Source of the DNA: Volvox africanus
Taxonomy: Eukaryota; Chlorophyta; Chlorophyceae; Chlamydomonadales; Volvocaceae
DNA length: 64,000 nt
NCBI GenBank assembly: GCA_030268105.1
Contig: BSDZ01000120.1
Location: 310,001 to 374,000, forward strand
Direction of reading: 5' to 3'
The position numbers were made by a program, and so were the translations under genes. The notes under the pieces were generated by a model that had not been told where the DNA came from, searched no databases, and was given only the letters and a program-made list of their open reading frames with translations. Positions 31,670 through 40,932 of this stretch are shown piece after piece. How positions within the stretch are numbered: position 1 is the stretch's first letter; every line of letters starts with the position of its first letter.

Positions 31670-32484
31670 TGTTGTACGCGGGTTCGATCACCGTTCATAG
31701 ACATGAAGGCCGCAATGCATTCAGATATCATGAAGCATAATACAATCATATTCGCATGATATACTCGAGTATATCTAGCTAATCAGGCATGTCACATTAT
31801 CATTTACGACATCACGCTGTCGGTCAACATGTTTGACTCGAGGCTGATAATTAATGCGCGATCTATCCATTGGCATTTTATATCACGTAATAATACTTAA
31901 AATATTATTACCTCATCTACGTCATGAACCATACGCGTATGCGAGAATGCGATGATTGCGATGGTTGGGTCGGCAACCGAATATCAATATTCGGACCTTC
32001 GCATATTGCATATGTTGCATCCACTAATATCACGGATGACACGATATTTAAAGCAGCAGTACCAAGGTACTCACACTTGAGATCGTAATCCAGTGAGACC
32101 TGTACTGCACATCGGTATCGCGACGTGATAGGTGCGAGGACGGCCGCCTAGAGACCGAAGTCGGCGCGACGCTAACTTTGGACTAAGTACCCGAGTACTT
32201 AACTCTATTCGATACGCATACATACGATATAATCATTTATATTCGGCCTGAGCTATTCTAGCACTCCATCTGCAGCCGAGTGATGAACATTGCCCACGGG
32301 GTCTGACGGCAGACTGTAATCCTGTAATTGAAGAACATCGTAAGTTGGATCTTTCCTTGCTATTGAGTCTTCCGCTGTCTACTATTCGCATTGGATTGCC
32401 TTGCTGTTCGTAAACTTGGTACGCACGCAGCTAACACCCAGACGTGCAGAACTAATGCATGATTGAAGAAGGAAGGATACAACA
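31670..32484 (+). repeat. LTR of family A, 3' LTR of A1
   Basis: 815 bp, TGTTGTACGCGG...GGATACAACA, followed by the CAAGG duplication. Confidence 0.92.
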
Positions 32485-32489
32485 CAAGG

Positions 32490-32862
32490 GTCCGAATAAC
32501 GATATTCGGTTGCAAGGCATGTATTGTGACAGGTGCGACGCTCTCAACGTGTGCTGTAATGAAGTAATATTATATCAGATAATATTACTTATTGTTTCGT
32601 AGCACGAGCGCACTTTAGCGCACTTTATGCGCACTTTAGCGCACTTTAGCGATTCGGGATTTCATGCATGCTAGGCGGATTTGCCATAATGCGATGTCGC
32701 GATGGTGACATGCCAAATGCATATATAAATATATACGAATACATTTATATCATGCAAGTTCATTCATATGCACTGATCGTTCATGCGTTCATCAAAATAG
32801 CACTTCGCCTAGTAGCGTCGCATCGACCTACGCATCGGCGGGAAACGAACCGTGGCACAACA
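32490..32862 (-). repeat. LTR of family B, 5' LTR of B2, right part
   Basis: Continues the LTR interrupted by A1 and ends GTGGCACAACA. It contains about four tandem copies of a GCGCACTTTA-like 10-mer at about 32609-32651 that are absent from the B1 and B3 LTRs and account for its extra length. Confidence 0.88.
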
Positions 32863-33451
32863 CAACCGTGGTAAGAAGGAAAGCACCTTCAAGCCTGGTG
32901 ATTCCGTACTCCTCAGTACTAAAAACCTACGGCAACTTGCCACAGGTCCGCGCAAACTTTTGCCGCGTTGGGTGGGACCTTCCCCTGTGAAACGTATGGT
33001 TGGTCAGGCAGCGGCCGAGCTTGTCCTTCCCGCGAATATGTGTATTCACCCCACCTTCCACGTGTCTCTGCTGCGTCCTTACAGGGCAGTACCAGATACG
33101 TTGGTTACCAATGGATCCAATATTTCCTCTGGAAATCCCGGGACCAGTCCTGATGGACCGCTACCAGTAGATTGGTTGAACAACGAACCACTCTACTCGG
33201 TTGAGCGCATTCTTGGCTACCGTGCTCGCCGTATCGGGAAGAAACGAAAACGGCTGGTGCACGAGTACCTTGTCAAGTGGAAGGGTTATTCTTCCGACCA
33301 AAACAGCTGGGAACCTGCGCAGAACTTTACCCCTGACCTGATCCCTGATCTTGAAGCAGCTCGAGTCCGTGCACGAGGGCGCTGCGAGGACGCCGCGTCC
33401 TTAAGGGGGAATAGTTGTTGTATTACGGTACCAGCCTTAGCTCCTTGCTAA
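32863..33451 (+). pseudogene. pol: D1 integrase C-terminus and chromodomain
   Basis: Begins NRGKKESTFKPGDSVLLSTK. It carries the GPY/F-like motif RWVGPSPVKRMVG, IHPTFHVSLLRPYR and a chromodomain with HEYLVKWKGYSSDQNSWEPA. It is 50-60% similar by eye to the family-A end. Upstream sequence is removed by the B2 insertion at 32862/32863. The open frame runs on into the LTR (stop 33449-33451) rather than ending at the position used by family A. Confidence 0.85.
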
Positions 33452-33723
33452 GTAAGTAGCCAGTGGTTACACCCTCTATGTGCAAATATAGAGGCTACGG
33501 GTTGCATGCCCTAGTGCAACTGTGACACGGTCACTGGTAGACTCAGTTGAGTTCGGTTTCACTGGTTGATCATATGTATTTCCTTAATACATATCCACGT
33601 TTTCTCTTCCTTAGAGATTACGGCTCTTTATGGAGGCTTTCCGTACTGAGCTCAGAGTACGTATGCTCTGCTCTTCCTATCAACCAGTAGTTATCACTAC
33701 CACTAGTTTGGGGTGATACAACA
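33416..33723 (+). repeat. LTR of family D, 3' LTR of D1
   Basis: 308 bp, TGTTGTATTACGG...GGGGTGATACAACA, preceded by a purine tract. The base after it (33724) is the first of the AT-rich Hsp20 segment. Confidence 0.8.
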
Positions 33724-34120
33724 GATTCCTTGTCAATCATTATTCAACCTTATTGATCATGATTTCTTTAATTCCCACATTCGCGGTGATAGTTTATTAA
33801 ATGATATTTATCTGAATCACTCTACAAATGAGGTATTAGATAAAGAATATCTAATTACGCTAGCAATACCAGGATTTACTAAAGAACAAATTAAATTAGA
33901 ATTAAATGGAAATATCTTAACAATTTCTGCTGAAAATAAAGAACAATCAGATCAAGATAACACTAAAAAGAACATAAATAGTAAATTCAGACACGTGATT
34001 AGCTTGAATAATGATATTGAACGGGACTCAATTAAATACTCATTAAAAGACGGTATATTAACTATCAGTATTCCTCGTATCCTGCAAAAAGGAGAACCTC
34101 AAACAATAAATATTGAGTAA
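33724..34120 (+). pseudogene. Bacterial-type small heat-shock protein (Hsp20/alpha-crystallin), 5' end replaced by the D1 LTR
   Basis: An open frame of about 130 codons beginning inside the D LTR, where its first codons are contributed by the LTR. IPCQSLFNLIDHDFF onward is the native part. The alpha-crystallin domain is clear: EYLITLAIPGFTKEQIKLEL with GNILTISAE, then RHVISLNNDIERDSIKYSL and the family signature DGILTISIPR close to the C-terminus. Small heat-shock proteins hold unfolding proteins in a refoldable state. The frame is very AT-rich with Lys/Asn/Ile codons ending in A or T, unlike all neighbours. There is no intron and a hairpin follows the stop. It looks like DNA from an AT-rich bacterium, such as an intracellular symbiont. 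The native start codon is not visible, so the gene is probably truncated. Confidence 0.8.
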
Positions 34121-34130
34121 ACTAATTTAA

Positions 34131-34150
34131 AGCCCAATTTTTATTGGGCT
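34131..34150 (+). terminator. Hairpin after the Hsp20 gene
   Basis: A perfect 8-bp stem AGCCCAAT/ATTGGGCT with a TTTT loop lies 10 nt after the stop codon. The form is that of a bacterial intrinsic terminator, although the T-run after the stem is weak (GATAAAAATAATT). Confidence 0.55.
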
Positions 34151-34200
34151 GATAAAAATAATTATAATAATATGATATATATATACTACATAAGATACAT

Positions 34201-34429
34201 ATATTATATTATATTATATTATATTATATTATATTATATTATATTATATTATATTATATTATATTATATTATATTATATTATATTATATTATATTATATT
34301 ATATTATATTATATTATATTATATTATATTATATTATATTATATTATATTATATTATATTATATTATATTATATTATATTATATTATATTATATTATATT
34401 ATATTATATTATATTATATTATATTATAT
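34201..34429. repeat. (ATATT)n microsatellite, about 46 units
   Basis: About 229 bp of uninterrupted ATATT pentamers, bordered by less regular TA-rich sequence (34160-34200 and 34430-34495). Confidence 0.97.
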
Positions 34430-34496
34430 AGTATATGTACCTTATGTGGTACAGTATATATATATGTTCTATATAAATATATTTTTATTTGATCAG

Positions 34497-34665
34497 TACT
34501 AGTATTAGTATTATGGCTCATTGGCTGGTGGTTTGATTTCGCAGATTCCCTTGCTCTCTGCGGTCCCTATCCTTGTGTTAGCCCCGATGGGACCACCTAC
34601 TGGCTTATAAGTGGATTTCTAAGCCACCCCTCATCTCATGGCCCACCTAAGAGACCGAACCAACG
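34497..34665 (-). mobile_element. Diverged SINE relic (3' half)
   Basis: CGCAGATTCCCTTGCTCTCTGCGG...CCCTATCC...AGCCCC corresponds to 5309-5365 in the C1 SINE with many substitutions. It is also preceded by a tail-like TATTAGTATTATGG. The tRNA-like head with a B box is not recognisable here. Confidence 0.55.
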
Positions 34666-37285
34666 AATTTTGATGGTAATCATGGCGGCGTCTCAGAGCC
34701 AATGACAAGGAAAGGTAGGGTTACAATTGTAGCACCAAACTCTGAGTACATGGGCAACGTTCTCGTTCTATGCTTGTCGGGGTTTTTTGTCTTCGTCTTT
34801 TAACCGTCTCCCCATGCCCCCCTTTTAGCTCCCTTCATTCAGCTCTGCCAGTGTAGGTATTTGGGGAGGCGGCCTGCTGCATCCCTTAGAAGGGCGGGAT
34901 CCTTCGCCTCCACCTCCCTTAACCCCCGGAGTCGGTCTGGATACCGCTGAAGAGTGTGGAGCCTCAAAACGGCCTCCCTGTTTGATTTCGTTGCGTAATC
35001 TGACGTTTATTTCAGGAGCTAGCGGCCCAGAGGTCTCAGTACAGATGAGATGGACTAGAGAATAGCGTGTGGGGGATGGTTCAGAAAAGCTTGATACATA
35101 GGCGTCTCTTATTTTACCAATTCTTGCGTTTGGCAATCGTCAAATGATGCGGGATAGGCTGAAGGCATGTCAGTTCTAGGGCGTGATTTTAAGTTAAGCA
35201 TAACGGCATCGTACCAAAGCAACAGGAGTGGAACAATCTGACAAAGCTGAACCTACCCAGGAGAAACCCAAAGTTTACAAAGTGCACCACTTAGCCCATT
35301 TTACTGCCATGCCGGTTGGAGCATGTACGCCTAACCGTCCGTATCAACTGCCACACCCGCAATCCGTCAAACCGAAATATTTCCAAATCATCCTGCCTCG
35401 ATTATTGAAAGCTGGCAAGTTGTTGATATGTTGTTTAGGTTTGCCTTGGCGTGAGATTGCTGTAAACTTACCGCGTAACGCTGCAAAGTTGCGATTTCGC
35501 ACGACAAGGCAGCAAAGTCTCCTAAACGTTTCGCGGTGAACGGCTCGTGAGCCGCAACGCGCATCATGGCTACTAGCATGGAAGAGGATACACATGTTGC
35601 GGACCATGGCTCGTTCGATTTGGAGGTGCGAGCATCGACTGCAAAGTGTATGTACACTCGCGGCTTTTTTGGAATCCTCTCTTTTGGACTTCTTCACATG
35701 CATAACAATTCGGGTATGACAGGCCTACATCTCAAATTACACTGGTCACGCCAAAATTGATCGGCTTCTTTTTATCGCGGAGCGAAGTGCGGGCAAGCCA
35801 TTGGAGCTGGAAGCGTTAAGAATGGCACATGATGAACTTAAAAAGGTAGCTTTTGAGAAGCAGGCGCGTGTTTGACGGCTCTTTCTTACGCATGTTAGTC
35901 GGGGAATCATTCCGACAGAAGTAGGAAACAACCCGTTTGTTGCGTAGTTATTCGTTAAATTCCCATCTTGATTGGTATGTCGGGGTGGGTATCCCTTCCA
36001 GGTAAGATATAATTCCCTGGTCATGTTGAAATCGCCTTGTAGACGGAGAACACGCAACGATATAAAGATGTGGTGGCACGGATTGAAGGGCGCCTGGGCG
36101 CGGGTTATACCCTGGACAGGTGCGGCGGCAGGAGATTGCGGAGTTTGTATGGGGCTGCCTTTCTTTCTCAAAAGGGGTGTTGCGGATGGCAAGCGCTATA
36201 TCTTTCTTCAGGCGTCCACCTTTTCGTGCGCTCCACTTTGAGCTGCGTATCCCCTGCATTGACCCGTCTCTTTGTGGTTCCTTTCGCGCCGTCCTGTCCT
36301 CCTTTTTCTAGTATCAGCACCAGGATTCGTTTTATTCGACTTCCACACCCTGCCCCGTCTCCACACCAACAGGCCAGCTGACCACAAACCTACTCGTTGT
36401 CGTCCTGTTCCTTGTCCTCGTCCCTTTACACATCACCACCATTCCTACAGTCCATGTGGCCATTCTCGATTTGTACATTCCACCACGTTTCCCCGCCCCG
36501 ACCTTACCCACTTTAGCAAACACATTATTAATATGCTTCTCACAATCCCGCTCTTAAGTCAGCGCATTTAACCTCATATATTCAGGCACGCTGTTCAGCC
36601 CGAGGTGTGTATGACTTATTCATCCTCAGATTCCAGCTCCTTGACCCAGATGAAGAAATGCTACCTCGAATAGGGGAGCGAGTTCTGCTCTCTCTGGAAT
36701 CCCTCTCCGTTCGGCCGTTTTAGCAGCCTCTCTGCAGCAGTATCAGATCTCGTGCACCCGCTTTCCCCCTTTTATTGCCCGGCAACGGCAACCTGCTCTC
36801 CTCAGCTCGGGTAACACGTTTGACCCATTCGAATCACATCTATTTTCCTCGCCCTCTTAGCATCCGCTCTTTACACGGAATATTCCTCTATTTGCTGTGG
36901 ACATCCAGGAAATATGGAAATCCATGAATTAAACGCCGTCCCTCTTTCTTTGAGGTGTCGGGGTTGGGGTTTGTATTCCTTATTACATGTCACAGTCGCA
37001 GGCCCGGCATCTCTTTTTCTTTGCCTTGATGGGGTAGGGTGTGGATGGAGAACACGGACCGGCGGTCGGCGTCAAAGGGAGAGCGGTTGGAGTCAGAACT
37101 TCAGGTAACTCCCCGTTATGAACTGTTCGGCTCGTGCGACTCGTACAATATACTTATGGGGCATTAGATTGTCGTGCCGGTGATGGGGGACTAGATTTGG
37201 GAGACTTGATACGACTTTGGGTTTGGAATATGACGAGTGCAGTTGGTTAGGGGACCCATATGTGTACGTGTGTTAGCGTGTATAT
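34666..37285. other. 2.6 kb without a recognisable gene
   Basis: The longest frames are about 100-150 codons with no familiar domain and overlap each other on both strands. A pyrimidine-rich stretch spans about 36240-36520. No LTR or transposon hallmark was seen. It may be host intergenic or intronic sequence, or DNA belonging to the AT-rich insertion's surroundings. Confidence 0.5.
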
Positions 37286-38100
37286 TGTTGTATGCGGATT
37301 CGATCACCGTTTACATTTATGAAGGCCGCGATGCATTTAAACACCATAACGCATAATACAAGTATATTAGCATGATATACTCGAGTATATCTAGCTAATC
37401 AGGCATGTCGCATTATCATTTACGACATCGCGCTGTCGGTCAACATGTTTGACTCGAAACTGATAATTAATGCGCGATCTATCCATTAGCATATTATATC
37501 GCGTAATAATACTTTAAATGTTATTACCCTATTTACGTCACAAACCATACGCGTATGCGAGAAGGCGACGATCGCGATGGTTGGGTCGGCAACCGAATAT
37601 CAATATTCGGACCCTTGCATATTGCATGCGTTGCATTTAATAATATCACGGATGACACGATATTTAAAGCAGTGTTGTCAAGGTACTCACACTTGAGATC
37701 GTAATCCAGTGAGACCTGTACTGCATCCCGATATCGCGACGTGATAGGTGCGAGGACGGCCGCCTAGAGACCGAAGTCGGCGCGACGCTAACTTTGGACT
37801 AAGTACCCGAGTACTTAACTCTAATCAATACGCATACATACGATATAATCATTTATATTCGGCCTGAGCTATTCTAGCACGCCATCTGCAGCCGAGTGAT
37901 GAACATTGCCCACGGGGTCTGATGGCAGACTTAAATCCTGTAATTGAAGAACATTGTAAGTTGAATCTTTCCTTGTCATTGAGTCTTCCGCTGTCTGATA
38001 TTTGCATTAGATTGCGTTGCTGTTCGTAAGCTTGGTTCGCACACAGCTAACATCCAGACGTGCAGAGCTAATGCATGATTGAAGAAGGAAGGATACAACA
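37286..38100 (+). repeat. LTR of family A, 5' LTR of A2
   Basis: 815 bp. It contains a perfect inverted repeat CCGAATATCAATATTCGG (37593-37610), AGTAC-CCGA-GTACT (about 37803-37816) and a possible TATA region near 37845-37860 (TATAATCATTTATATTCGG). The sense strand is plus. Confidence 0.92.
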
Positions 38101-38103
38101 AAT

Positions 38104-38118
38104 TTGGTATCGAGATGG
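38104..38118 (+). other. Primer-binding site of A2
   Basis: TTGGTATCGAGATGG, three bases inside the 5' LTR. Confidence 0.7.
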
Positions 38119-38167
38119 GTTAATTCACGATGACTGTATTGCCCTTCGTCGGAAGTAGGTTCTCGCG

Positions 38168-38478
38168 ATGGCCAGCGACGATGACACTCGCCGCAGCCCT
38201 TTAGACACCTTCGCAGAGGATCTCGGCCGCGCTGTTCTGGACGCCGCTGCCTCCGGTTTGTGAAGTTAGACATCTGCCGCTAACTAGTCGTTGCTTTCTT
38301 GTTGCGAATCTGGCACCGTGAGTCGCAGGTGAACGTACGCCGACATTGAACGCGGTATTGGCTGGACAATATTTAAACGAGCAACAAATCAAGGCGTTGA
38401 TTCAAAAAACTACCGAAATAAAAGACAACCTCACGGACTATATTGCTTTTCTCCTTGGTCTACTCGGGAGTTCTGTCG
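38168..38478 (+). CDS. Spliced leader ORF upstream of gag, family A (A2 copy), two exons
   Basis: Exon 1 is 38168-38255 (88 nt). The ATG begins MASDDDTRRSPLDTFAEDLG. The intron is 38256-38328 (73 nt): donor G|GTTTGT, a branch-like CTAAC, acceptor GAGTCGCAG|GT. Exon 2 is 38329-38478 (150 nt) and encodes LNAVLAGQYLNEQQIKALIQ and then KTTEIKDNLTDYIAFLLGLL. The joined frame has 79 codons with one base over, and the sequence continues GGTACACGG, a possible second donor. Homology to the family-B leader protein is visible in both exons, and length differences are whole codons. Whether it is joined to Gag or is a separate protein cannot be decided from sequence. Confidence 0.62.
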
Positions 38479-38566
38479 GTACACGGATAGTCCCAAAATT
38501 CCTGTTACGTTACGTTACTCTCAGTTGTTCAGTAAATTCCTGTCTTGTTAATTAAGCTCGTGCATC

Positions 38567-39805
38567 ATGTCGGGACGCGAAGATAGTTCCTATCTGGGCA
38601 CCGCCAGCCAGCCTGATGGCGGTCTTGCCACTAGAACTGCTTTTGCTGATCCCGATACGGTCGGGACTCGTCTGATGCCTGATCCCATCATCCTTCAGAC
38701 CCCTTCGCATTTGGTTGTACCACTGTCGGCAGCGGCTACAACAAGTGAGGGAGTCGGAGCACAACAGGCCCCGGTAACACCTGCGGTTCAAGAACCCGTC
38801 GGAATACCGGAGGTAATGAAGTTGACCATCCCCGTGCCTAAGCTTAACATTTCCGCTGACGATAAAGTAAAGAACTCAGGACATAGTGTCGCGGATAGGA
38901 CACGAGCCTACGTTCGTGATGCTAGGCAGTATCTGCAAGCGGTGCACGGCGGGGGATGCGACTCCATTAAATGCCTGTTTGTCGGGAATACCCTCGAGGG
39001 TGTTGCAAAGGACTGGTATGACGAATGGACAACCGCTAGGGGCAAGTATACGTTTGATGACTTAGTCGATGCTCTTCTTTCTCGCTTTGCCACGGAAGTC
39101 CGCTCGCGTGGCAATGAGGCTCGTAAGACGCTGGCACAAGGCACGTATCACATGTGTCCCCACGAGACTGTTCCTGCTTATCAGTCTCGTTTTGAGGCCC
39201 TGATAACACCTATCGTGAACTTTCCTGAAGAGGATCGCATTTTCTGGTTCCATCGCGGTCTTTCTGAATCCCTTGCGCGATGGTGTGCCACTGACCTTAG
39301 CGGAATTCTTTTTCAATCTTATAATGCTTTGGTAGCTTTTGCTAGAGGAGCAGAAGTTAGACAGTTGGCGGGAAAGGATGTTAAACAATTCAACCCTCGC
39401 GTTCACGCGATGCGAGCGCAGGAATCGCCTTCGGAGTTACCACCGAGGGACCAGAGTCCTAACCACCAACGCCCCGCGGCGACCGCACATACTGTCCGAA
39501 AGGAAAGGCGGTATGACAATCGCGGACGTCACAGCCCAAGTAATCGCGGGTCTGCGGGAGCCGGGCCGAGCTCTGGCCATGCTAAAGGCAAACGAAGAGG
39601 GAGCACGCCATCTGTAGCGGCAATGCAGAACGTGGCTCCCAGTATGAAGAAACCTCGGACGGATGATCCGTATATGCAAAAGTGGGAGTGCCGACGTTCA
39701 GAGTTTGATCGTCGAAAGTTTGCTAATCTTTGCTTGCGGTGTGCGGCAGAACACCCTACCCGTGAGTGCCCCCTTTTGCCACCTTTCGTACCGAAGACGA
39801 CCTAG
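38567..39805 (+). CDS. gag: A2 gag, intact
   Basis: 412 codons, the only complete family-A gag here. Residues 1-75 are Ser/Thr-rich. The Gag core spans about 80-265: LTIPVPKLNISADDKVKNSG, AYVRDARQYLQAVHGGG, KCLFVGNTLEGVAKDWYDEW, FDDLVDALLSRFATEV and FWFHRGLSESLARWC. A basic linker (300-345, RKERRYDNRGRHSPSNRG) precedes a zinc knuckle at 389-401, CLRCAAEHPTREC (C-x2-C-x3-H-x4-C). It forms the capsid shell and packages element RNA. The frame ends at TAG 39803-39805 and pol continues in the same phase. Confidence 0.93.
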   Translation: MSGREDSSYLGTASQPDGGLATRTAFADPDTVGTRLMPDPIILQTPSHLVVPLSAAATTSEGVGAQQAPVTPAVQEPVGIPEVMKLTIPVPKLNISADDKVKNSGHSVADRTRAYVRDARQYLQAVHGGGCDSIKCLFVGNTLEGVAKDWYDEWTTARGKYTFDDLVDALLSRFATEVRSRGNEARKTLAQGTYHMCPHETVPAYQSRFEALITPIVNFPEEDRIFWFHRGLSESLARWCATDLSGILFQSYNALVAFARGAEVRQLAGKDVKQFNPRVHAMRAQESPSELPPRDQSPNHQRPAATAHTVRKERRYDNRGRHSPSNRGSAGAGPSSGHAKGKRRGSTPSVAAMQNVAPSMKKPRTDDPYMQKWECRRSEFDRRKFANLCLRCAAEHPTRECPLLPPFVPKTT

Positions 39806-39844
39806 GAAGTTGCCCGGGATGTGGAGGAAGGGACTTCTCCCGGG
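39803..39844 (+). promoter_or_regulatory. gag-pol UAG codon with downstream stem (A2)
   Basis: TAG at 39803-39805, a 7-nt spacer, then stem CCCGGGA (39813-39819) with TCCCGGG (39838-39844), loop 18 nt. CTTCT in the loop (39834-39838) could pair with AGAAG (39847-39851) to make a pseudoknot. The same layout occurs in A1 and A3. Family B has CCCGGG/CCTGGG at the same distance. It resembles gammaretroviral readthrough signals in geometry. Confidence 0.65.
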
Positions 39845-40932
39845 ATAGAAGAACGTGGATGTGGCCGCTGGCCGTCGTTACGCCCTGCCGTAAGGGCCCT
39901 TTTACCTGCTGTTTTCAGACAAATCGAATGGGCTATCGAGCGACGCTTCTCACTCGACGGACGCACGGGACTAAATCATTTTGACCCGTTGTGTAATTTA
40001 TTTGCGCCGGGTTGCCCCCTCTCTTCTCTCGATTTATCTGGCCACACTACGCTATTTATCCCTTCATCTTTCCGTGAGCTGTGTGAACAGCTCACCAGGT
40101 ACAAGAAGTACCGCCGTCAAAGTCCAGACACTGCAGCTTGCATATTAATTCCCTCCTTTTGCCAACGTAAGGTGGCGTCCTTGTTGGAAGGTATGCAACG
40201 TGTTCTCCGATTCGAGTCGGGCACCGCTCTGTTTAACGGTGTGGATGTGACGGGTAAATTGATGATGCTGCCTAAACTATCTTTCGCTGCTGAAGTGTGG
40301 TTTGAGGCCCCTCTTTTAAGTCCTATCAGGTTCGAACCTGCTATAGGATCTCTTCTGATGTCTGCGGAGTCGACTCCGACGGGGAATCGCGTCCCCATTA
40401 TCGAGATCGGCCTCGGAGGTCGACTGATGAAGGCGCTTGTGGATACCGGCGCCAGTGACGACTTCATCTCGGCAAAGGAGGTGAAAGATTTGGGGTTGAC
40501 CCCTCAGTCGTCCGATTGTGCACAGGTTGTCCTCGCTAATGGAGGAAAGCATCCCATCGTGGGCAGGATCACCCTTAGCCTATCGATAGGCCCTCTGCGT
40601 GTTAGGGCCCAACCGTATGTGCTCCAAGGTCTCTCGGAGACCGCACAATACATTCTGGGTGCCGCGACATTACGACAGTACCGCGCGCGCATCGATATGG
40701 AGTCCACCACACTTAGTTTGTGCAAAGGGAACCTATCGACTAAGGTACCTTTTCTGTCGTACCAAGATGTCACACCAGAGGAGGGCGGAACTGTTGCGGA
40801 GCCTGAGGTTAACTTCGCTTTGGCGGCGATCGTCAGCGGAAAACAAGAACCCAAGCTAATTGGACGCAAAGAAACCGATCGAATGATACGGAGAGGCGCC
40901 CATGTGTTGCTTGTGAGGCCACGGGTGCAGTC
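39806..40932 (+). CDS. pol: A2 pol, first part (methyltransferase-like domain, protease)
   Basis: In phase with gag after the UAG. The pre-protease domain aligns with the C1 methyltransferase-like domain: FRQIEWAIERRFSLD corresponds to FRQVETQLGRQFTFD, LSGHTTLFIPSSF corresponds to the LAG...WINPPY region, and DTAACILIPSF corresponds to NTSAVFVVPKW. It lacks the NPPY motif, so it cannot be a working methyltransferase of that type. Protease active site ALVDTGASDDFIS lies at about 40429-40467. The frame is interrupted at 40932 by B3 and resumes at 45571. Confidence 0.88.

Larger units (their letters stand above)
12889..32484 (+). mobile_element. A1: family-A Ty3/gypsy element carrying two nested insertions
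   Basis: Plus-strand element with 815-bp LTRs (12889-13703 and 31670-32484). It is flanked by an exact 5-bp target duplication, CAAGG, at 12884-12888 and 32485-32489, inside the B2 LTR. Without R1 and R2 its own length is about 7.5 kb: leader ORF, gag, pol, chromodomain, polypurine tract. The LTRs differ at roughly twenty positions, many of them CpG to TpG or CpA. Several nonsense codons arose the same way. Confidence 0.93.
32863..33723 (+). mobile_element. D1: family-D Ty3/gypsy element, 3' tail
   Basis: The plus-strand end of a fourth gypsy family: integrase C-terminus, chromodomain, purine tract AAGGGGGAATAG (33403-33414) and a 308-bp LTR. The rest of the element lies beyond B2, outside the window to the left. 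D1 is therefore the oldest layer that hosts bases 1-32862. Confidence 0.85.

Noticed and set aside
34172..34492. A 106-codon open frame of Ile/Tyr/Leu repeats
   Set aside because: It is translation of the (ATATT)n microsatellite.
35228..36381. Overlapping frames of about 100 codons as host genes
   Set aside because: No recognisable domain, no consistent exon signals, and frames on both strands are of similar length.
39803..39805. A variant genetic code in which UAG is a sense codon
   Set aside because: The copia frame and C1 pol contain no in-frame UAG, and other UAGs fall at decayed sites. Readthrough at one fixed position explains the data better.
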